A DNA stretch of 64,000 bases, from NCBI RefSeq assembly GCF_006516955.1, contig NZ_VHLG01000014.1:62001-126000 (forward strand), read 5' to 3'. The number at the start of each line of letters is the position of its first letter. The stretch's first letter is position 1. Below are positions 26,674-36,516 of this stretch, piece after piece. Source of the DNA: Martelella alba. Lineage in GTDB: Bacteria; Pseudomonadota; Alphaproteobacteria; Rhizobiales; Rhizobiaceae. The notes below the pieces were generated by a model, which saw only the letters and a list, made by a program, of their open reading frames with translations, did not search any database and was not told the origin of the DNA. The translations under genes were made by a program, and so were the position numbers.

Positions 26674-27138
26674 TCAACCCTTCTTGTCCTCACGCAGCTT
26701 CCGCGCCAGACGGTCAAGCACGGCGTGAACCAGCTTGCTCTCCTCACCTTCGAAAAAGGCAACTGCAATCTCGACATATTCGGTGACGATGACAGCCACC
26801 GGAACGTCCTTGCGGTCCTTCAGCTCGAAGACGCCGCAACGCAGTATGGCACGCAGCGTGCTGTCGAGACGCGAGAGCGTCCAGCCTTCAGCAAGCGCGC
26901 CGGCAATCAGCGGATCCAGAACCTTCTGCTCGCGGACAACGCCTGCGACCAGAAAGCGGAACCAGGATGCGTCCGCCTTGAGATAGGTATCGCCATCGAT
27001 TTCCTGGCCGAGGCGAAAGGCCTCATATTCGCTCAGGACGTCGGACAGCGCCGTACCGCCGACATCCATCTGGTAAAGCGCCTGAACGGCGGCCAGCCTT
27101 GCGGCGCCGCGCTGGTTTGCTGTTTTCTCGTTTTGCAT
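26674..27138 (-). CDS. nusB: Transcription antitermination factor NusB
   Basis: This 154-residue all-helical protein has NusB signatures: [18 protein letters not shown] near the start, [16 protein letters not shown] in the middle, and [19 protein letters not shown] near the end. NusB binds boxA RNA with S10 (NusE) in rRNA antitermination. It follows nrdR after 105 bases. The ribH gene that usually precedes nusB in rhizobia is not here. Confidence 0.94.
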   Translation of the reverse strand: MQNEKTANQRGAARLAAVQALYQMDVGGTALSDVLSEYEAFRLGQEIDGDTYLKADASWFRFLVAGVVREQKVLDPLIAGALAEGWTLSRLDSTLRAILRCGVFELKDRKDVPVAVIVTEYVEIAVAFFEGEESKLVHAVLDRLARKLREDKKG

Positions 27139-27242
27139 GTTCCACCTCGCATGCCCTTCAGGGCTGCGATCAAAATTGTCCCGGGATCATCGGATGCGCC
27201 GCTAAACCATGAACCGGCCCACTTCGCAAGTCACTTTGCACG

Positions 27243-27725
27243 TCAGGCGCTGTCTGTATCCGTATCGCGGCCGATTTTCGCCGAAAATTCGGAAATGATC
27301 TTCTCGAAATCCTCAGTCGTCGAGAAATCCCGGTAGACGGAGGCAAAGCGGACAAAGGCAACGTCATCCAGGCTTTTCAGGGCCTCAAGCACCAAAAGCC
27401 CGATTTCTTCAGAGCGGATCTCGCTCTCGCCCGAGCTCTCCATGCGCCGCACGATGCCTGAAACCGCACGCTCGATCCGCTCGCGTTCAACCGGACGCTT
27501 GCGAAGGGCGATATCGAAGGAGCGGACCAGCTTCTCGCGGTCAAAGGCGACTTTGCGGCCGTTTTTCTTGATCACCACCAGATCGCGCAGCTGCACCCGC
27601 TCGAACGTGGTGAAGCGCCCGCCGCAATCCGGACAGACCCGCCGCCGGCGGATCGAGGTATTATCCTCCGCCGGTCGCGAGTCCTTGACCTGGGTATCAG
27701 GCGAATTGCAGAAGGGGCAACGCAT
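27243..27725 (-). CDS. nrdR: Transcriptional repressor NrdR
   Basis: The 160-residue protein starts [20 protein letters not shown] and continues to [19 protein letters not shown], giving the four-cysteine zinc ribbon. An ATP-cone ([20 protein letters not shown]) follows. NrdR represses ribonucleotide reductase genes in response to ATP/dATP. Its start touches the glyA stop. The nrdD operon at 12-14.8 kb is a plausible target, although I found no tandem NrdR box upstream of it. Confidence 0.96.
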   Translation of the reverse strand: MRCPFCNSPDTQVKDSRPAEDNTSIRRRRVCPDCGGRFTTFERVQLRDLVVIKKNGRKVAFDREKLVRSFDIALRKRPVERERIERAVSGIVRRMESSGESEIRSEEIGLLVLEALKSLDDVAFVRFASVYRDFSTTEDFEKIISEFSAKIGRDTDTDSA

Positions 27726-29029
27726 CAGCCGAGATAGCCATACATCGGGAAGCGATCGGTCAGCGACACGACCTTCGTCCGCACGGCAGCCTCAACGGCA
27801 GCATTGCCTTCATCGGAATTGGCTTCCTTCAGTCCGTCGAGAACCTCGACGATCAGACGGCCGATCTCGGCAAAATCCTCTTCCTTGAAGCCGCGAGTCG
27901 TGCCGGCCGGCGTGCCAAGGCGAACACCGGAGGTGACGAAGGGCTTTTCGGGATCGAAGGGAATGCCGTTCTTGTTGCAGGTGATGTAGGCGCGGCCGAG
28001 CGCCTGTTCGGCGCGCTTGCCGGTGGCATTCTTCTTGCGCAGATCGACCAGCATGGAGTGATTGTCCGTGCCGCCGGAAACGACATCAAGGCCACCATCC
28101 ATCAACGCGCCAGCCAGCGCACGCGCATTCTTGACGACCTGCGCGGCATAATCCTTGAATTCCGGCTGCAGCGCTTCACCAAGAGCCACAGCCTTTGCGG
28201 CGATGACATGCATCAGCGGACCGCCCTGCAGACCCGGGAAAACGGCCGAATTGATCTTCTTGGCGATATCAGCGTCATTCGTCAGCACCATGCCTCCGCG
28301 CGGACCGCGCAGCGATTTGTGCGTCGTCGTGGTGACGACATGGGCATGCGGGCATGGCGAGGGATGCTGGCCGCCGGCGACGAGGCCGGCAATATGCGCC
28401 ATGTCGACCATCAGATAAGCGCCGACTTCATCAGCAATGGCGCGGAACTTTTCCCAGTCCCAGATGCGCGAATAGGCAGTACCGCCAGCGATGATCAGCT
28501 TCGGCTTTTCCTTGCGGGCCTTTTCGGCAACCTCATCCATGTCGATCAGATTGGTGTCACGGGTCACACCATAGGAGACAACGTTGAACCATTTGCCGGA
28601 CATGTTGACCGGCGAACCATGGGTCAGGTGACCGCCCGAATTCAGATCAAGGCCCATGAAGGTGTCACCCGGCTGCAGTAGCGCAAGGAAAACGGCCTGG
28701 TTCATCTGCGAGCCGGAATTTGGCTGGACATTGACGAATTCGACGCCGAACAGCTTCTTGGCGCGGTCAATGGCGAGTTCTTCAGCAATATCGACGAACT
28801 GACAGCCGCCATAGTAACGCTTGCCCGGATAGCCCTCTGCATATTTGTTGGTCATGATCGAGCCCTGAGCCTCGAGAACGGCGCGTGAAACGATGTTCTC
28901 CGAAGCGATCAGCTCGATCTCATGACGCTGACGACCGAGTTCCTTGCCGATCGCGCCAAAGATTTCCGGATCGGTATCGGCGAGCGAGCGGTTAAAGAAT
29001 GTTTCGGTAAAACCTGTCTGATTTGTCAT
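27725..29029 (-). CDS. glyA: Serine hydroxymethyltransferase
   Basis: This 434-residue PLP enzyme carries the Schiff-base lysine in [17 protein letters not shown], the tetrahydrofolate/PLP region [16 protein letters not shown], and the N-terminal substrate segment [14 protein letters not shown]. It interconverts serine and glycine, charging tetrahydrofolate with a one-carbon unit. It ends overlapping nrdR by one base, giving the standard glyA-nrdR order. A short GC-rich leader precedes it without an obvious riboswitch. Confidence 0.97.
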   Translation of the reverse strand: MTNQTGFTETFFNRSLADTDPEIFGAIGKELGRQRHEIELIASENIVSRAVLEAQGSIMTNKYAEGYPGKRYYGGCQFVDIAEELAIDRAKKLFGVEFVNVQPNSGSQMNQAVFLALLQPGDTFMGLDLNSGGHLTHGSPVNMSGKWFNVVSYGVTRDTNLIDMDEVAEKARKEKPKLIIAGGTAYSRIWDWEKFRAIADEVGAYLMVDMAHIAGLVAGGQHPSPCPHAHVVTTTTHKSLRGPRGGMVLTNDADIAKKINSAVFPGLQGGPLMHVIAAKAVALGEALQPEFKDYAAQVVKNARALAGALMDGGLDVVSGGTDNHSMLVDLRKKNATGKRAEQALGRAYITCNKNGIPFDPEKPFVTSGVRLGTPAGTTRGFKEEDFAEIGRLIVEVLDGLKEANSDEGNAAVEAAVRTKVVSLTDRFPMYGYLG

Positions 29030-29094
29030 CGCATGAGGCTCCTGAGCGGGTTGCGGGCGGAAGGCGTTTTAACGCCCGCCGACCTAACGTGCAA

Positions 29095-29132
29095 TAGAAC
29101 AAAGCCGCCTGCGGTATAAGTCCGCAGGCGGC
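29095..29132 (-). terminator. Rho-independent terminator after the L,D-transpeptidase gene
   Basis: GCCGCCTGCGG (29104-29114) and CCGCAGGCGGC (29122-29132) form a perfect 11-bp stem around a 7-base loop. On the minus strand it is followed by TTTGTTCTATT. It separates the transpeptidase gene from glyA. Confidence 0.88.
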
Positions 29133-29170
29133 ATTCAACATCTTATTCGCGAATCTTCGTTTCGTACGGC

Positions 29171-30466
29171 TTATTCGACGCCCGTTGTGGTCTGCAGCGC
29201 CAGTTCCGGTGCACCGTCGAGGTTATAGATATCGTCGCGGAACTGGACCACGCCGTCACGGGCCGACCAGGCAGTGATGTAGACGAAATGGTTCGGAACC
29301 TCCTGCGCCAGCTTGACCGGGGTGGAAATGCCGCTGCGGATGGTTTCCTCAATATGAGTGCGATCCCAGCCGGGCGTGTCTTTCAGCAGCCAGACGTCGA
29401 GGTCTCGGACATTCTCGATACGCACGCAACCAGACGATTCGAACCGGACAAAGTCATTGAACAGGCTCTGCGTCGGCGTATCATGCATATAGACCGAGTA
29501 CTTGTTGTGGAAGTTGATCTTGGTCGAGGCCATGGCACTGTTGGGGCCCGGATCCTGACGGAAGGTCAGGTTCGGCGCCTTCTCGGCATTCCAGTCGATC
29601 GTCATCGGATCGACTTCCCGGCCCTTGTTGTCATAAAGATGGATCTTCTGATCCGTCAGATAGCTCGGATCCTTCTGCATCAGCGGCATGATATCCTTCT
29701 GGATGATCGAGCGCGGAACGGTCCATGGCGGATTGAAGATGATCTCGAAGATCTTGGAATTCAGGATCGGCGTCGCGCGCGAAGGCCGGCCGACAATGGC
29801 GGTATTGCGCAGCGCAACCACGTTGTTCTCAACCGCTTCGGCATAGGCGGCCGGAATATTGACCAGAACGTAGCGCTGACCGAGATCGGTTCCCAGATCT
29901 TCAATACGGGCCAGATTGGTCTCAAGCTGGTTGAGCCGGACATCGGCGCTGACATTGAGTGCCTTCAGCGTGTATTCGTCGATATAGCCGGTTTCCGGAA
30001 GGCCATGACGGGCCTGAAAATGGCGCACGGCCCCCTGAACATAGCTGTCATAGGAATTCGACATGCCGGCAGATGCCTGCAGGTCACCGGACGTAATCAA
30101 GCGCTTGCGCAACTGCTGCACGGACGAATCGGTAACGCCGAACTGAAGCGGCACATTGGGGTGGACCTCGGTCCAGCCGCCATTGGCGACGATCTGCTGA
30201 TATTCGCCGATCGCCTGGGTCTGGTTGATGCTGGCATTGGGGCCGAGAATGGGCTGATTGGATGTCACCACAGCCTGAGCCCGCGTATTGGCAGCATCAA
30301 ACTGATCATCCCAGTTGCCGCGGCCTTGTGCATTGATCAGCGCATCGACAGCCGACTGAGCCCGTGCGAGTGCGGGCATCGCCAATGCACCGGCCGCAGC
30401 GGCCGTCACGAAGGCGCGTCGCGAAAGGCGCTTCTTCGAAAATTCGCTTCTGTTCTTCTCAGTCAT
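29171..30466 (-). CDS. L,D-transpeptidase (YcbB/LdtD-like) with Tat-like signal
   Basis: This 431-residue exported protein has an N-terminal twin-arginine-like signal (KKRLSRRAFVTAAAAGALAM, cleavage near ALARA). A peptidoglycan-binding-like segment follows (YVQGAVRHFQARHGLPETGY), then a YkuD catalytic domain with the active cysteine in RFESSGCVRIENVRDLDVWL; the SSGC variant is the YcbB form. It forms 3-3 crosslinks in peptidoglycan. ATG 30464-30466 is chosen because the signal begins there. YcbB-type scaffold length is only partly filled, so it is a shorter rhizobial version. Confidence 0.9.
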   Translation of the reverse strand: MTEKNRSEFSKKRLSRRAFVTAAAAGALAMPALARAQSAVDALINAQGRGNWDDQFDAANTRAQAVVTSNQPILGPNASINQTQAIGEYQQIVANGGWTEVHPNVPLQFGVTDSSVQQLRKRLITSGDLQASAGMSNSYDSYVQGAVRHFQARHGLPETGYIDEYTLKALNVSADVRLNQLETNLARIEDLGTDLGQRYVLVNIPAAYAEAVENNVVALRNTAIVGRPSRATPILNSKIFEIIFNPPWTVPRSIIQKDIMPLMQKDPSYLTDQKIHLYDNKGREVDPMTIDWNAEKAPNLTFRQDPGPNSAMASTKINFHNKYSVYMHDTPTQSLFNDFVRFESSGCVRIENVRDLDVWLLKDTPGWDRTHIEETIRSGISTPVKLAQEVPNHFVYITAWSARDGVVQFRDDIYNLDGAPELALQTTTGVE

Positions 30467-30628
30467 CTCAATCCAGCTCAAACGAGGAAAAGCCGAGAGC
30501 GCAAGGCGCCACATTCGGACATCGGAAATCTAGGGTCTTGGACCTTTTGCCCTAAGCCCTTTCACAGCAATATGGCCAATTGTTGTCAGCAACAGGCAGT
30601 GGAAAGGCAAGGGCAGCCACACGCAACC

Positions 30629-31036
30629 TTAATGCCAGCGAATGAACATCCGGTAAATCCAGAGCGCGATATAGACCAGAATCAGAATGACATGAAGGGT
30701 GATGATGACGGGCGCTTCACCGAAAATGCGCGGGTAACCGCCATGGCTGACGATTTGAATTCCGGCACCGATAAACCAGATGACAGCCCCCCAGCCGACA
30801 CCGAACCAAAGTCCCAGAGCGGCAACGGGGAAGCCAACGGCCAGAATGGGTTCAACAAAGCGGACATCGGGGTGGACCAAGTCGAAACGCCCTGCCCCGC
30901 CGTGGGAAAAGCCGATCAACGCCGCCCAGCAGGCAAGCGCCAGGACGATCAGATAGAGGGCCACTCCCCGCTGGAACAGCAGAAAAAAACCCTGCGAAAA
31001 ACTGGAGCGATAAGTCGTGCTGCGATCCGATTCCAT
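30629..31036 (-). CDS. DUF6163-like membrane protein
   Basis: This 135-residue protein has about four hydrophobic segments (GVALYLIVLALACWAALIGF, PILAVGFPVAALGLWFGVGW, VIWFIGAGIQIVSHGGY, and the C-terminal VIITLHVILILVYIALWIY). It lies head to head with hemB, as do similar proteins in rhizobia that carry the DUF6163 name. A longer start at 31105 is possible; I prefer 31036, where homologues begin. The function is unknown. Confidence 0.7.
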   Translation of the reverse strand: MESDRSTTYRSSFSQGFFLLFQRGVALYLIVLALACWAALIGFSHGGAGRFDLVHPDVRFVEPILAVGFPVAALGLWFGVGWGAVIWFIGAGIQIVSHGGYPRIFGEAPVIITLHVILILVYIALWIYRMFIRWH

Positions 31037-31176
31037 GATCGCTGTTATAGCCGAAACCGTGCCTAACAGAAGACAGGTTTTAAACCGATGAGACAATTCG
31101 ATCATTTTATCGTGAGATGCTTGGTGCTAAACCGCCTGACATCCGTCAACCGACAAGACGAGAGCTGAGGTACAGA

Positions 31177-32199
31177 ATGAACAGCAATGAAGACAAGACC
31201 CACATCGTCGACAGGATTACCGGCCACCGCCGCATGCGCAGGATCCGCAAGACCGACTGGCAGCGGCGCATGGTACGCGAAAATCAATTGAGCGTTGACG
31301 ACCTGATCTGGCCGGTCTTCGTCGTGCCCGGCACCAATATTTCCGAACCGATACCGGCAATGCCTGGCGTGGAGCGGATGAGCGTCGACCGCCTCGTCGA
31401 GGCTGCGCGCATGGCCGCAGATCTCGGTATTCCAGCCCTTGCGACCTTCCCCAATATCGAGATGGAAAAGCGCGACCAGACCGGATCGGAAATCCTGAAC
31501 CCCGATAACCTGATCAATCAGGCAACGCGTGCCGTGAAAAAGGCCGTGCCCGAGATCGGCATGATCACCGATGTGGCGCTCGATCCCTTCACCAGCCACG
31601 GCCATGACGGGATCCTGCGCGACGGCATCATCGTCAATGACGAGACGGTAGAGCATGTGGTCAAGGCAGCGATCGCCCAGGCCGAGGCCGGATCGGATAT
31701 CATCGCCCCGTCCGAAATGATGGACGGCCGTATCGGCGCCATTCGCCAAGGGCTTGATGCGCACGGGTTTCAGGATGTCGGCATCATGTCCTATGCGACG
31801 AAATTCTCCTCTGGCTATTACGGCCCCTATCGCGAAGCGATCTCCACTGGCGGCCTTTTGAAGGGGGACAAGGCGACCTATTACGTTGATCCCGCCAATG
31901 GAACCGAAGCGCTGCGCGACGCAGCACTTGATGTGGAAGAAGGCGCCGACATGCTGATGGTGAAGCCCGGCCTGCCCTATCTCGACATCTGCTGGCGGTT
32001 GAAGGAAGCCTTTTCGCTTCCGGTCTTCGCCTATCAGGTTTCCGGTGAATATTCGATGCTGAAGGTCGCTGCAGAGCGTGGGCTGATTGATGGTGACCGG
32101 GTGATGATGGAAACACTGCTTGCCTTCAAGCGCGCAGGTTGCGACGGCATTCTCACCTATTTTGCCGTTGATGCGGCCAAAAAGCTGGCGAAAGCCTGA
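31177..32199 (+). CDS. hemB: Delta-aminolevulinic acid dehydratase (porphobilinogen synthase)
   Basis: The 340-residue protein has the two active-site lysines in GIMSYATKFSSGYYGPYREA and DMLMVKPGLPYLD, and the N-terminal arm RRMRRIRKTDWQRRMVREN. The allosteric/active metal segment ITDVALDPFTSHGHDG lacks the triple cysteine, so it is the Mg-type alphaproteobacterial enzyme. It joins two 5-aminolevulinates to porphobilinogen in heme and B12 synthesis. ATG 31177 follows GAGGTACAGA and matches homologues; the longer frame would start at 31117. Confidence 0.96.
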   Translation: MNSNEDKTHIVDRITGHRRMRRIRKTDWQRRMVRENQLSVDDLIWPVFVVPGTNISEPIPAMPGVERMSVDRLVEAARMAADLGIPALATFPNIEMEKRDQTGSEILNPDNLINQATRAVKKAVPEIGMITDVALDPFTSHGHDGILRDGIIVNDETVEHVVKAAIAQAEAGSDIIAPSEMMDGRIGAIRQGLDAHGFQDVGIMSYATKFSSGYYGPYREAISTGGLLKGDKATYYVDPANGTEALRDAALDVEEGADMLMVKPGLPYLDICWRLKEAFSLPVFAYQVSGEYSMLKVAAERGLIDGDRVMMETLLAFKRAGCDGILTYFAVDAAKKLAKA

Positions 32200-32310
32200 T
32201 ATTCAGCAGCCCAGCCATTGCAGGCGGGGGCCATCGCCCCCAAATGCTTGGGCCTGACGCCTGCAACCTTTCTTCGTTGCGGCCTAACGAAAGCCTTTAA
32301 GAGACCTGCC

Positions 32311-32775
32311 ATGAGCCTTGACCGAGACACCAGCCTTTATGCACCGACCGACTGGCGCGCTTATTCCGGCGTATTGTCACGGCGTATCTTCGCCTTTCTG
32401 GTCGATTATATCATTATCGCCCTTCTCTGGGTTCCAGCAGCCGTCATCGTATTCTTCGTCGGCATCGCCACCTTCGGCCTTGGTTTCCTGCTCTATCCGA
32501 TCCTGTATTTCATCGTCGCGATCTTCTATTTCGGCATGACAATGGGCGGACCGGCTCAGGCCTCGCCCGGCATGCGTGCCATGGGACTGAAGATCGTGCG
32601 CACCGATGGCATGCCGATGGATTTCCTGACAGCTGTCGTTCATCTGGCACTGTTCTGGATCTTCAACTCGATCCTGACGCCACTGGTGCTGGTCGTTGGC
32701 CTGTTTACCAGCCGCAAGCGCCTGCTGCATGATTTCCTCATCGGCGCCGTGATGGTGCGCAGCGAGCCGTTCTGA
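32311..32775 (+). CDS. RDD family membrane protein
   Basis: This 154-residue protein has the RDD fold: LSRRIFAFLVDYIIIALLWV (Arg...Asp in the first helix), a glycine-rich second helix, ASPGMRAMGLKIVRTDGMPM, and the final RKRLLHDFLIGAVMVRSE. Members are proposed ion exchangers, but this one is not characterised. It lies between hemB and bpt, an order conserved in rhizobia. ATG 32311 is set by homology, and the binding site (AAGAGACC) is modest. Confidence 0.85.
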   Translation: MSLDRDTSLYAPTDWRAYSGVLSRRIFAFLVDYIIIALLWVPAAVIVFFVGIATFGLGFLLYPILYFIVAIFYFGMTMGGPAQASPGMRAMGLKIVRTDGMPMDFLTAVVHLALFWIFNSILTPLVLVVGLFTSRKRLLHDFLIGAVMVRSEPF

Positions 32776-32858
32776 CGATTTCCAGACAGATAATGCAAAT
32801 ATTTGACCGGCTTGACGTGAACAGTTGACCTTTTTCCGGTTTAGGCCATGCTAGTTCC

Positions 32859-32894
32859 GTGAACCGGTTCGCTATCCGGCATTTTCCGGTTCAC
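32859..32894. other. Inverted repeat between RDD gene and bpt
   Basis: GTGAACCGG (32859-32867) pairs with CCGGTTCAC (32886-32894) across an 18-base loop. There is no T-run. It sits 42 bases upstream of bpt and may be a leader structure or operator. Confidence 0.45.
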
Positions 32895-32936
32895 GAGATC
32901 GAACCGAATCTGGCGTGACCATCCGGTAGGCTGAAT

Positions 32937-33692
32937 ATGAACACTCAGACCACGCAGTCACCACAATTTTATCTGACTGCCCCCGCGCAATGTCCCTATC
33001 TGGAGCAGGAGCGTGAACGCAAGGTCTTTACCCATCTGGTTGGCCCCCGCGCTGCCGAGATGAACGATCTGCTGACCCAGGGCGGCTTCCGGCGCTCGCA
33101 GAATATTGCCTATCGGCCAGCCTGCGAGAACTGTCGCGCCTGCGTGTCCGTGCGCATCATCGCCAGCGAATTCATGCCGCATCGCAGCATGAAACGCACC
33201 ATATCCCGCAACAGCGACCTCATCGGGACAGAATTGCCGGCCCAGGCGAGCCTTGAACAATATGACCTGTTCCGCACCTATCTCGACAGTCGCCATCAGC
33301 AGGGCGGCATGGCTGACATGTCGATCGGCGACTATTCGGTGATGGTGGAGGAAACCCATGTCGAGACGCGGGTGATCGAATATCGTGTGCGATCGGGGTC
33401 TCTCGAAGACCCCGGCGAGCTTGTCGCAGTGGCGCTGACCGATGTGATGATCGACGGGCTTTCGATGGTCTATTCCTTCTTCAATCCTGAATATGAAAAG
33501 CGCTCGCTCGGCAGCTTCATGATCCTCGATCATATTCGCCGCGCCGAGGAAGCAGGCCTGCCTTACGTCTATCTTGGCTACTGGGTGAAGGGTTCACGCA
33601 AGATGGATTACAAGAAGCGGTTCCTGCCGCAGGAGCACCTGACCGGCCATGGCTGGGAACGCGCGGATCCGGATTTTCCACCGGAAGACTGA
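32937..33692 (+). CDS. bpt: Aspartate/glutamate leucyltransferase (Bpt)
   Basis: The 251-residue protein matches the bacterial ATE/Bpt family: [18 protein letters not shown], then the cysteine-rich [16 protein letters not shown], and the C-terminal acyltransferase part [20 protein letters not shown] and [13 protein letters not shown]. It adds leucine from Leu-tRNA to acidic N-termini, marking proteins for ClpS/ClpAP in the N-degron pathway. It follows the RDD gene as in other rhizobia. Confidence 0.94.
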   Translation: MNTQTTQSPQFYLTAPAQCPYLEQERERKVFTHLVGPRAAEMNDLLTQGGFRRSQNIAYRPACENCRACVSVRIIASEFMPHRSMKRTISRNSDLIGTELPAQASLEQYDLFRTYLDSRHQQGGMADMSIGDYSVMVEETHVETRVIEYRVRSGSLEDPGELVAVALTDVMIDGLSMVYSFFNPEYEKRSLGSFMILDHIRRAEEAGLPYVYLGYWVKGSRKMDYKKRFLPQEHLTGHGWERADPDFPPED

Positions 33693-33810
33693 CATCCAGT
33701 GATCTATAACCCATTGAATCTACGCATTTTTTCTCCTAAAATCGATTCCGATTTTCGGACCCATGCTTTAGGCGTGGCAAAAAAACAGCGCCCACTTTTC
33801 GCCCGATGCT

Positions 33811-34650
33811 CTACACCTTCATCACCACGACGCCGGCGGCAATCAGCAGTGCTGAGAGCCAGCGCCAGCGATTGACCTCTTCGTTCAGGATGAAAGCTGC
33901 AATCAGCGTGGCAAACAGAATACTGGTTTCCCTGAGTGCGGCCACAAGCGCGATCGGCGCCACGGTGAAGGCCCAGACGGCAATCCAGTAGGCCCCAAGC
34001 GACATCGCTCCGGCGGCGATACCGGTTCTCCAGGCGGGCAGCACAGCCGAAAAGGCATGACGCCCTTTGAGAAGAAAGGCGACCACTGCCATCATCAGCG
34101 CATCGACGATCACCATGGCGAGAATAAAGCCGGACGCCGTGCCGGCGATACGCGCCCCGGTGCCATCTACCAGCGTGTAGCTGGCGGTAAACCCCGCTGT
34201 GCCGAGTGCGTAAAACACCGCCCGCCGATCCATCTTGCGCGCCGACGCTCCCTTCAGCGTCATCAGCAGGATGCCAGCGGAAATCACCGCAATCGCCACC
34301 AGCGCGGCCGGAGACAGGACGACACCGAGGCAGGTGATAGAAACCAGTGTCACAATCAGCGGCGCTGTGCCACGCGCCAGCGGATAGGCCTGGCTGAGAT
34401 CGGAAAAGGCATAGGCCCGGATCAGAAACAGCTTGTAGCCGGTATGCAGCAGGGCGGCTGCGAGAATGAAGCCCCAGGAAGCTAGCGCAGGCTTTTCAAC
34501 GAAAGGCAGGATCGGCAGCGCGATCACCGCCTGCACCAGTGCCAGAAGAAGAATGGTCGAGAAACGATCCAGCCCGACCTTGACCACCGAGTTCCAGCCA
34601 GCATGAAGCAGTGCGGCCAAAAGCACAGCCGCAAACACGTAGGTTTCCAT
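33811..34650 (-). CDS. EamA/DMT family transporter
   Basis: This protein of about 279 residues has ten hydrophobic segments and two EamA repeats. The first contains LLHAGWNSVVKVGLDRF and AYPLARGTAPLIV, and the second contains VAALRETSILFATLIAAFIL with the typical ending SALLIAAGVVVMKV. I prefer ATG 34650 (METYVFAA); ATG 34677 is an alternative nine residues upstream. It is divergent from the LysR gene at 34,783, which may regulate it. The substrate is unknown. Confidence 0.8.
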   Translation of the reverse strand: METYVFAAVLLAALLHAGWNSVVKVGLDRFSTILLLALVQAVIALPILPFVEKPALASWGFILAAALLHTGYKLFLIRAYAFSDLSQAYPLARGTAPLIVTLVSITCLGVVLSPAALVAIAVISAGILLMTLKGASARKMDRRAVFYALGTAGFTASYTLVDGTGARIAGTASGFILAMVIVDALMMAVVAFLLKGRHAFSAVLPAWRTGIAAGAMSLGAYWIAVWAFTVAPIALVAALRETSILFATLIAAFILNEEVNRWRWLSALLIAAGVVVMKV

Positions 34651-34782
34651 CGCATTATTTCCAGAAGAAATCGCCATCGACGGCGACCAATAAGGTGAGA
34701 TAATATGTCATACCTCTATTTCACCCATTGATTTCATTTTGGAAAACGACAATTCTTCATATTCAATGTGAGAAAAACGCAC

Positions 34783-35673
34783 ATGAAACGCGGAACCCTG
34801 CCCCTGAATGCCCTGCGCGCTTTCGAGGCCACCATGCGCCATGGCCAGATGGGGCTGGCGGCAGATGAACTGGGCGTGACCCACAGCGCCGTCAGCCGGC
34901 AGGTCCGCCAGCTTGAGGTGATCCTCGGCGTCCCACTATTCGAGGGACCACGCAACCGGCTCACCCCCTCCCAGGCGGCACTGGATCTGCAACCGGTGCT
35001 CAGCGAAGCCTTTGAGAGCATGGAACGCGCCGTCGCCCGGGCGATGCAGCGCGATCGCCATGTTCTCGACGTCTCCTGCACCAGCACGCTAGCCATGCGC
35101 TGGCTCATACCGAGACTGGTCGATTTCCAGACACGCCACCCGACCATCGAGATCCGCCTGACGGCCGATGACGCTGCTGTCGACTTTTCCCGGCATCGCT
35201 TCGACGTGGCCATCCGCGTATTGAAGCCGCCCTTTGGCGACGCCATCGTCGACCCGTTGTTTCCCGACGAAACCGGCCCCGTTCTGAGCCCGCGGCTTGC
35301 AGGCGATATGGCGCTGGATGATCCCGCAGCCCTTGCCCGCCTTCCCGCATTGCAGACCAGAACCCGCCCCCATGCCTGGATGGACTGGGGACGTCAGCTT
35401 GGCCTGCAACCACCGGCGGACGGCCGCATCTTTGAACATTTCTATTTCATGCTGGAAGCAGCAACAGCCGGGCTTGGCGTTGCCATCGCGCCCGAAATCC
35501 TTGTGCGGGATGATCTGGCGGCCGGCCGGCTGATCGCCCCGTTCGGCTTTCTGCCGTCAGGACTGACCTATGTCGCGCTTCGTCCGCGAAGACCCAACCG
35601 CGCGGCGGAGCGCTTTGTTGTCTGGCTGACCGGAGCGAGCGAGACGGGAAGCAGCAATGGCGGCGACCGCTAG
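34783..35673 (+). CDS. LysR family transcriptional regulator (GcvA-like)
   Basis: This 296-residue regulator has the LysR winged helix at its N-terminus (LNALRAFEATMRHGQMGLAA, then VTHSAVSRQVRQLEVILGVP). The effector domain has the GcvA-type segments TSTLAMRWLIPRLVDFQ and RFDVAIRVL. Its gene is divergent from the EamA transporter, the usual arrangement for a LysR regulator and its target. ATG 34783 fits homologues; a GTG at 34768 would add five residues. Confidence 0.88.
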   Translation: MKRGTLPLNALRAFEATMRHGQMGLAADELGVTHSAVSRQVRQLEVILGVPLFEGPRNRLTPSQAALDLQPVLSEAFESMERAVARAMQRDRHVLDVSCTSTLAMRWLIPRLVDFQTRHPTIEIRLTADDAAVDFSRHRFDVAIRVLKPPFGDAIVDPLFPDETGPVLSPRLAGDMALDDPAALARLPALQTRTRPHAWMDWGRQLGLQPPADGRIFEHFYFMLEAATAGLGVAIAPEILVRDDLAAGRLIAPFGFLPSGLTYVALRPRRPNRAAERFVVWLTGASETGSSNGGDR

Positions 35674-35783
35674 CGCCCATCCTAATTGCTGCAATCGTGA
35701 AGGCAGGACGCAGTCCGCCTGTTCGGGCGGCCATATCAGCTGACGCTGACGGCATCTTCAGGGCGCGCCGGAGGCCGGAGCGG

Positions 35784-36260
35784 TCAGGATGCTGCCAGCT
35801 CCGTACCGTCGTCTTCCGTGTTCTCGAGGCGATCGTAAAGCGCAGCGTTGAACCGCGCCATATAGGCGACAAAACGATCCACGTCCTCGCTGTTCCAGTC
35901 TGTCATCAACCGGTCCATACGCTGGCGGCGGGTATCGCGCATATCTTCCGCAAGAACCGCCCCTTCATCGGTACGGGCAACCAGCACGCTGCGCCGGTCA
36001 TCCGGATCGACCTTACGCACCACGAGACCGCGCGCCTCCATAGCGGCGACCTGGCGGGTCACCGTTGTTGCATCAAGCGCCAGCGTCTTCGATAGCATCC
36101 CAACCTTGCGCGGACCTTCGGCCAGCTGCAGCAGCAACAGATAATGCGAACGCTCCAGCGGATAATTGCGCCTGCGATTAAGCGCCTCAAGAAGGCGTGC
36201 CAAAACAGCAGCCTCCTGCTCCAGTGCGCTGATCCCCTCAGCGGCATTCTGGCTCACCAT
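35784..36260 (-). CDS. MarR family transcriptional regulator
   Basis: The 158-residue protein has a MarR winged helix: HYLLLLQLAEGPRKVGMLSK, TLALDATTVTRQVAAMEARG, then the wing VVRKVDPDDRRSVLVARTDE. ATG 36258-36260 follows AGGGGA and is favoured over a 36-residue extension. It is divergent from the MFS-Usp gene. Twin operator-like repeats stand between them, so it probably represses that transporter and itself in response to a small, perhaps toxic, ligand. Confidence 0.9.
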   Translation of the reverse strand: MVSQNAAEGISALEQEAAVLARLLEALNRRRNYPLERSHYLLLLQLAEGPRKVGMLSKTLALDATTVTRQVAAMEARGLVVRKVDPDDRRSVLVARTDEGAVLAEDMRDTRRQRMDRLMTDWNSEDVDRFVAYMARFNAALYDRLENTEDDGTELAAS

Positions 36261-36468
36261 ATGATTCCCCTGCTCTTTCGTACTCTGGAGCTGCGGACAA
36301 AAAGCGAGAAAGTGACTATTCGCCAAGCCGCAACGCCAAAGACGTAAATCCAGGTTATCGGGCGCCATCCCCGGTCGCCCGACGACCTAAAGCCTTTATG
36401 CACGGAATAAAAGTTTTTCACAGCCTTAAAGGTGCAGATCCGGTTGCAGCGTCAAATTGATTTATATA

Positions 36469-36495
36469 TGCATTATACATTAACTGTATCATACA
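36469..36495. promoter_or_regulatory. Candidate MarR operator, tandem 11-bp imperfect palindromes
   Basis: In an A+T-rich patch, TGCATTATACA (36469-36479) and TGTATCATACA (36485-36495) repeat with the same orientation, 16 bases centre to centre, matching TGYATYATACA. TTGAT and ATCAA flank them at 36456-36460 and 36495-36499. The second site ends 21 bases before the MFS start. This fits dimer sites for the divergent MarR protein. Confidence 0.6.
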
Positions 36496-36516
36496 TCAAT
36501 AACGAAAGACCGCATC

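Noticed and set aside
29288-31066. 592-residue open frame on the plus strand over the L,D-transpeptidase and DUF6163 genes
   Set aside because: It is antisense to two well-supported genes, with no domain or binding site.
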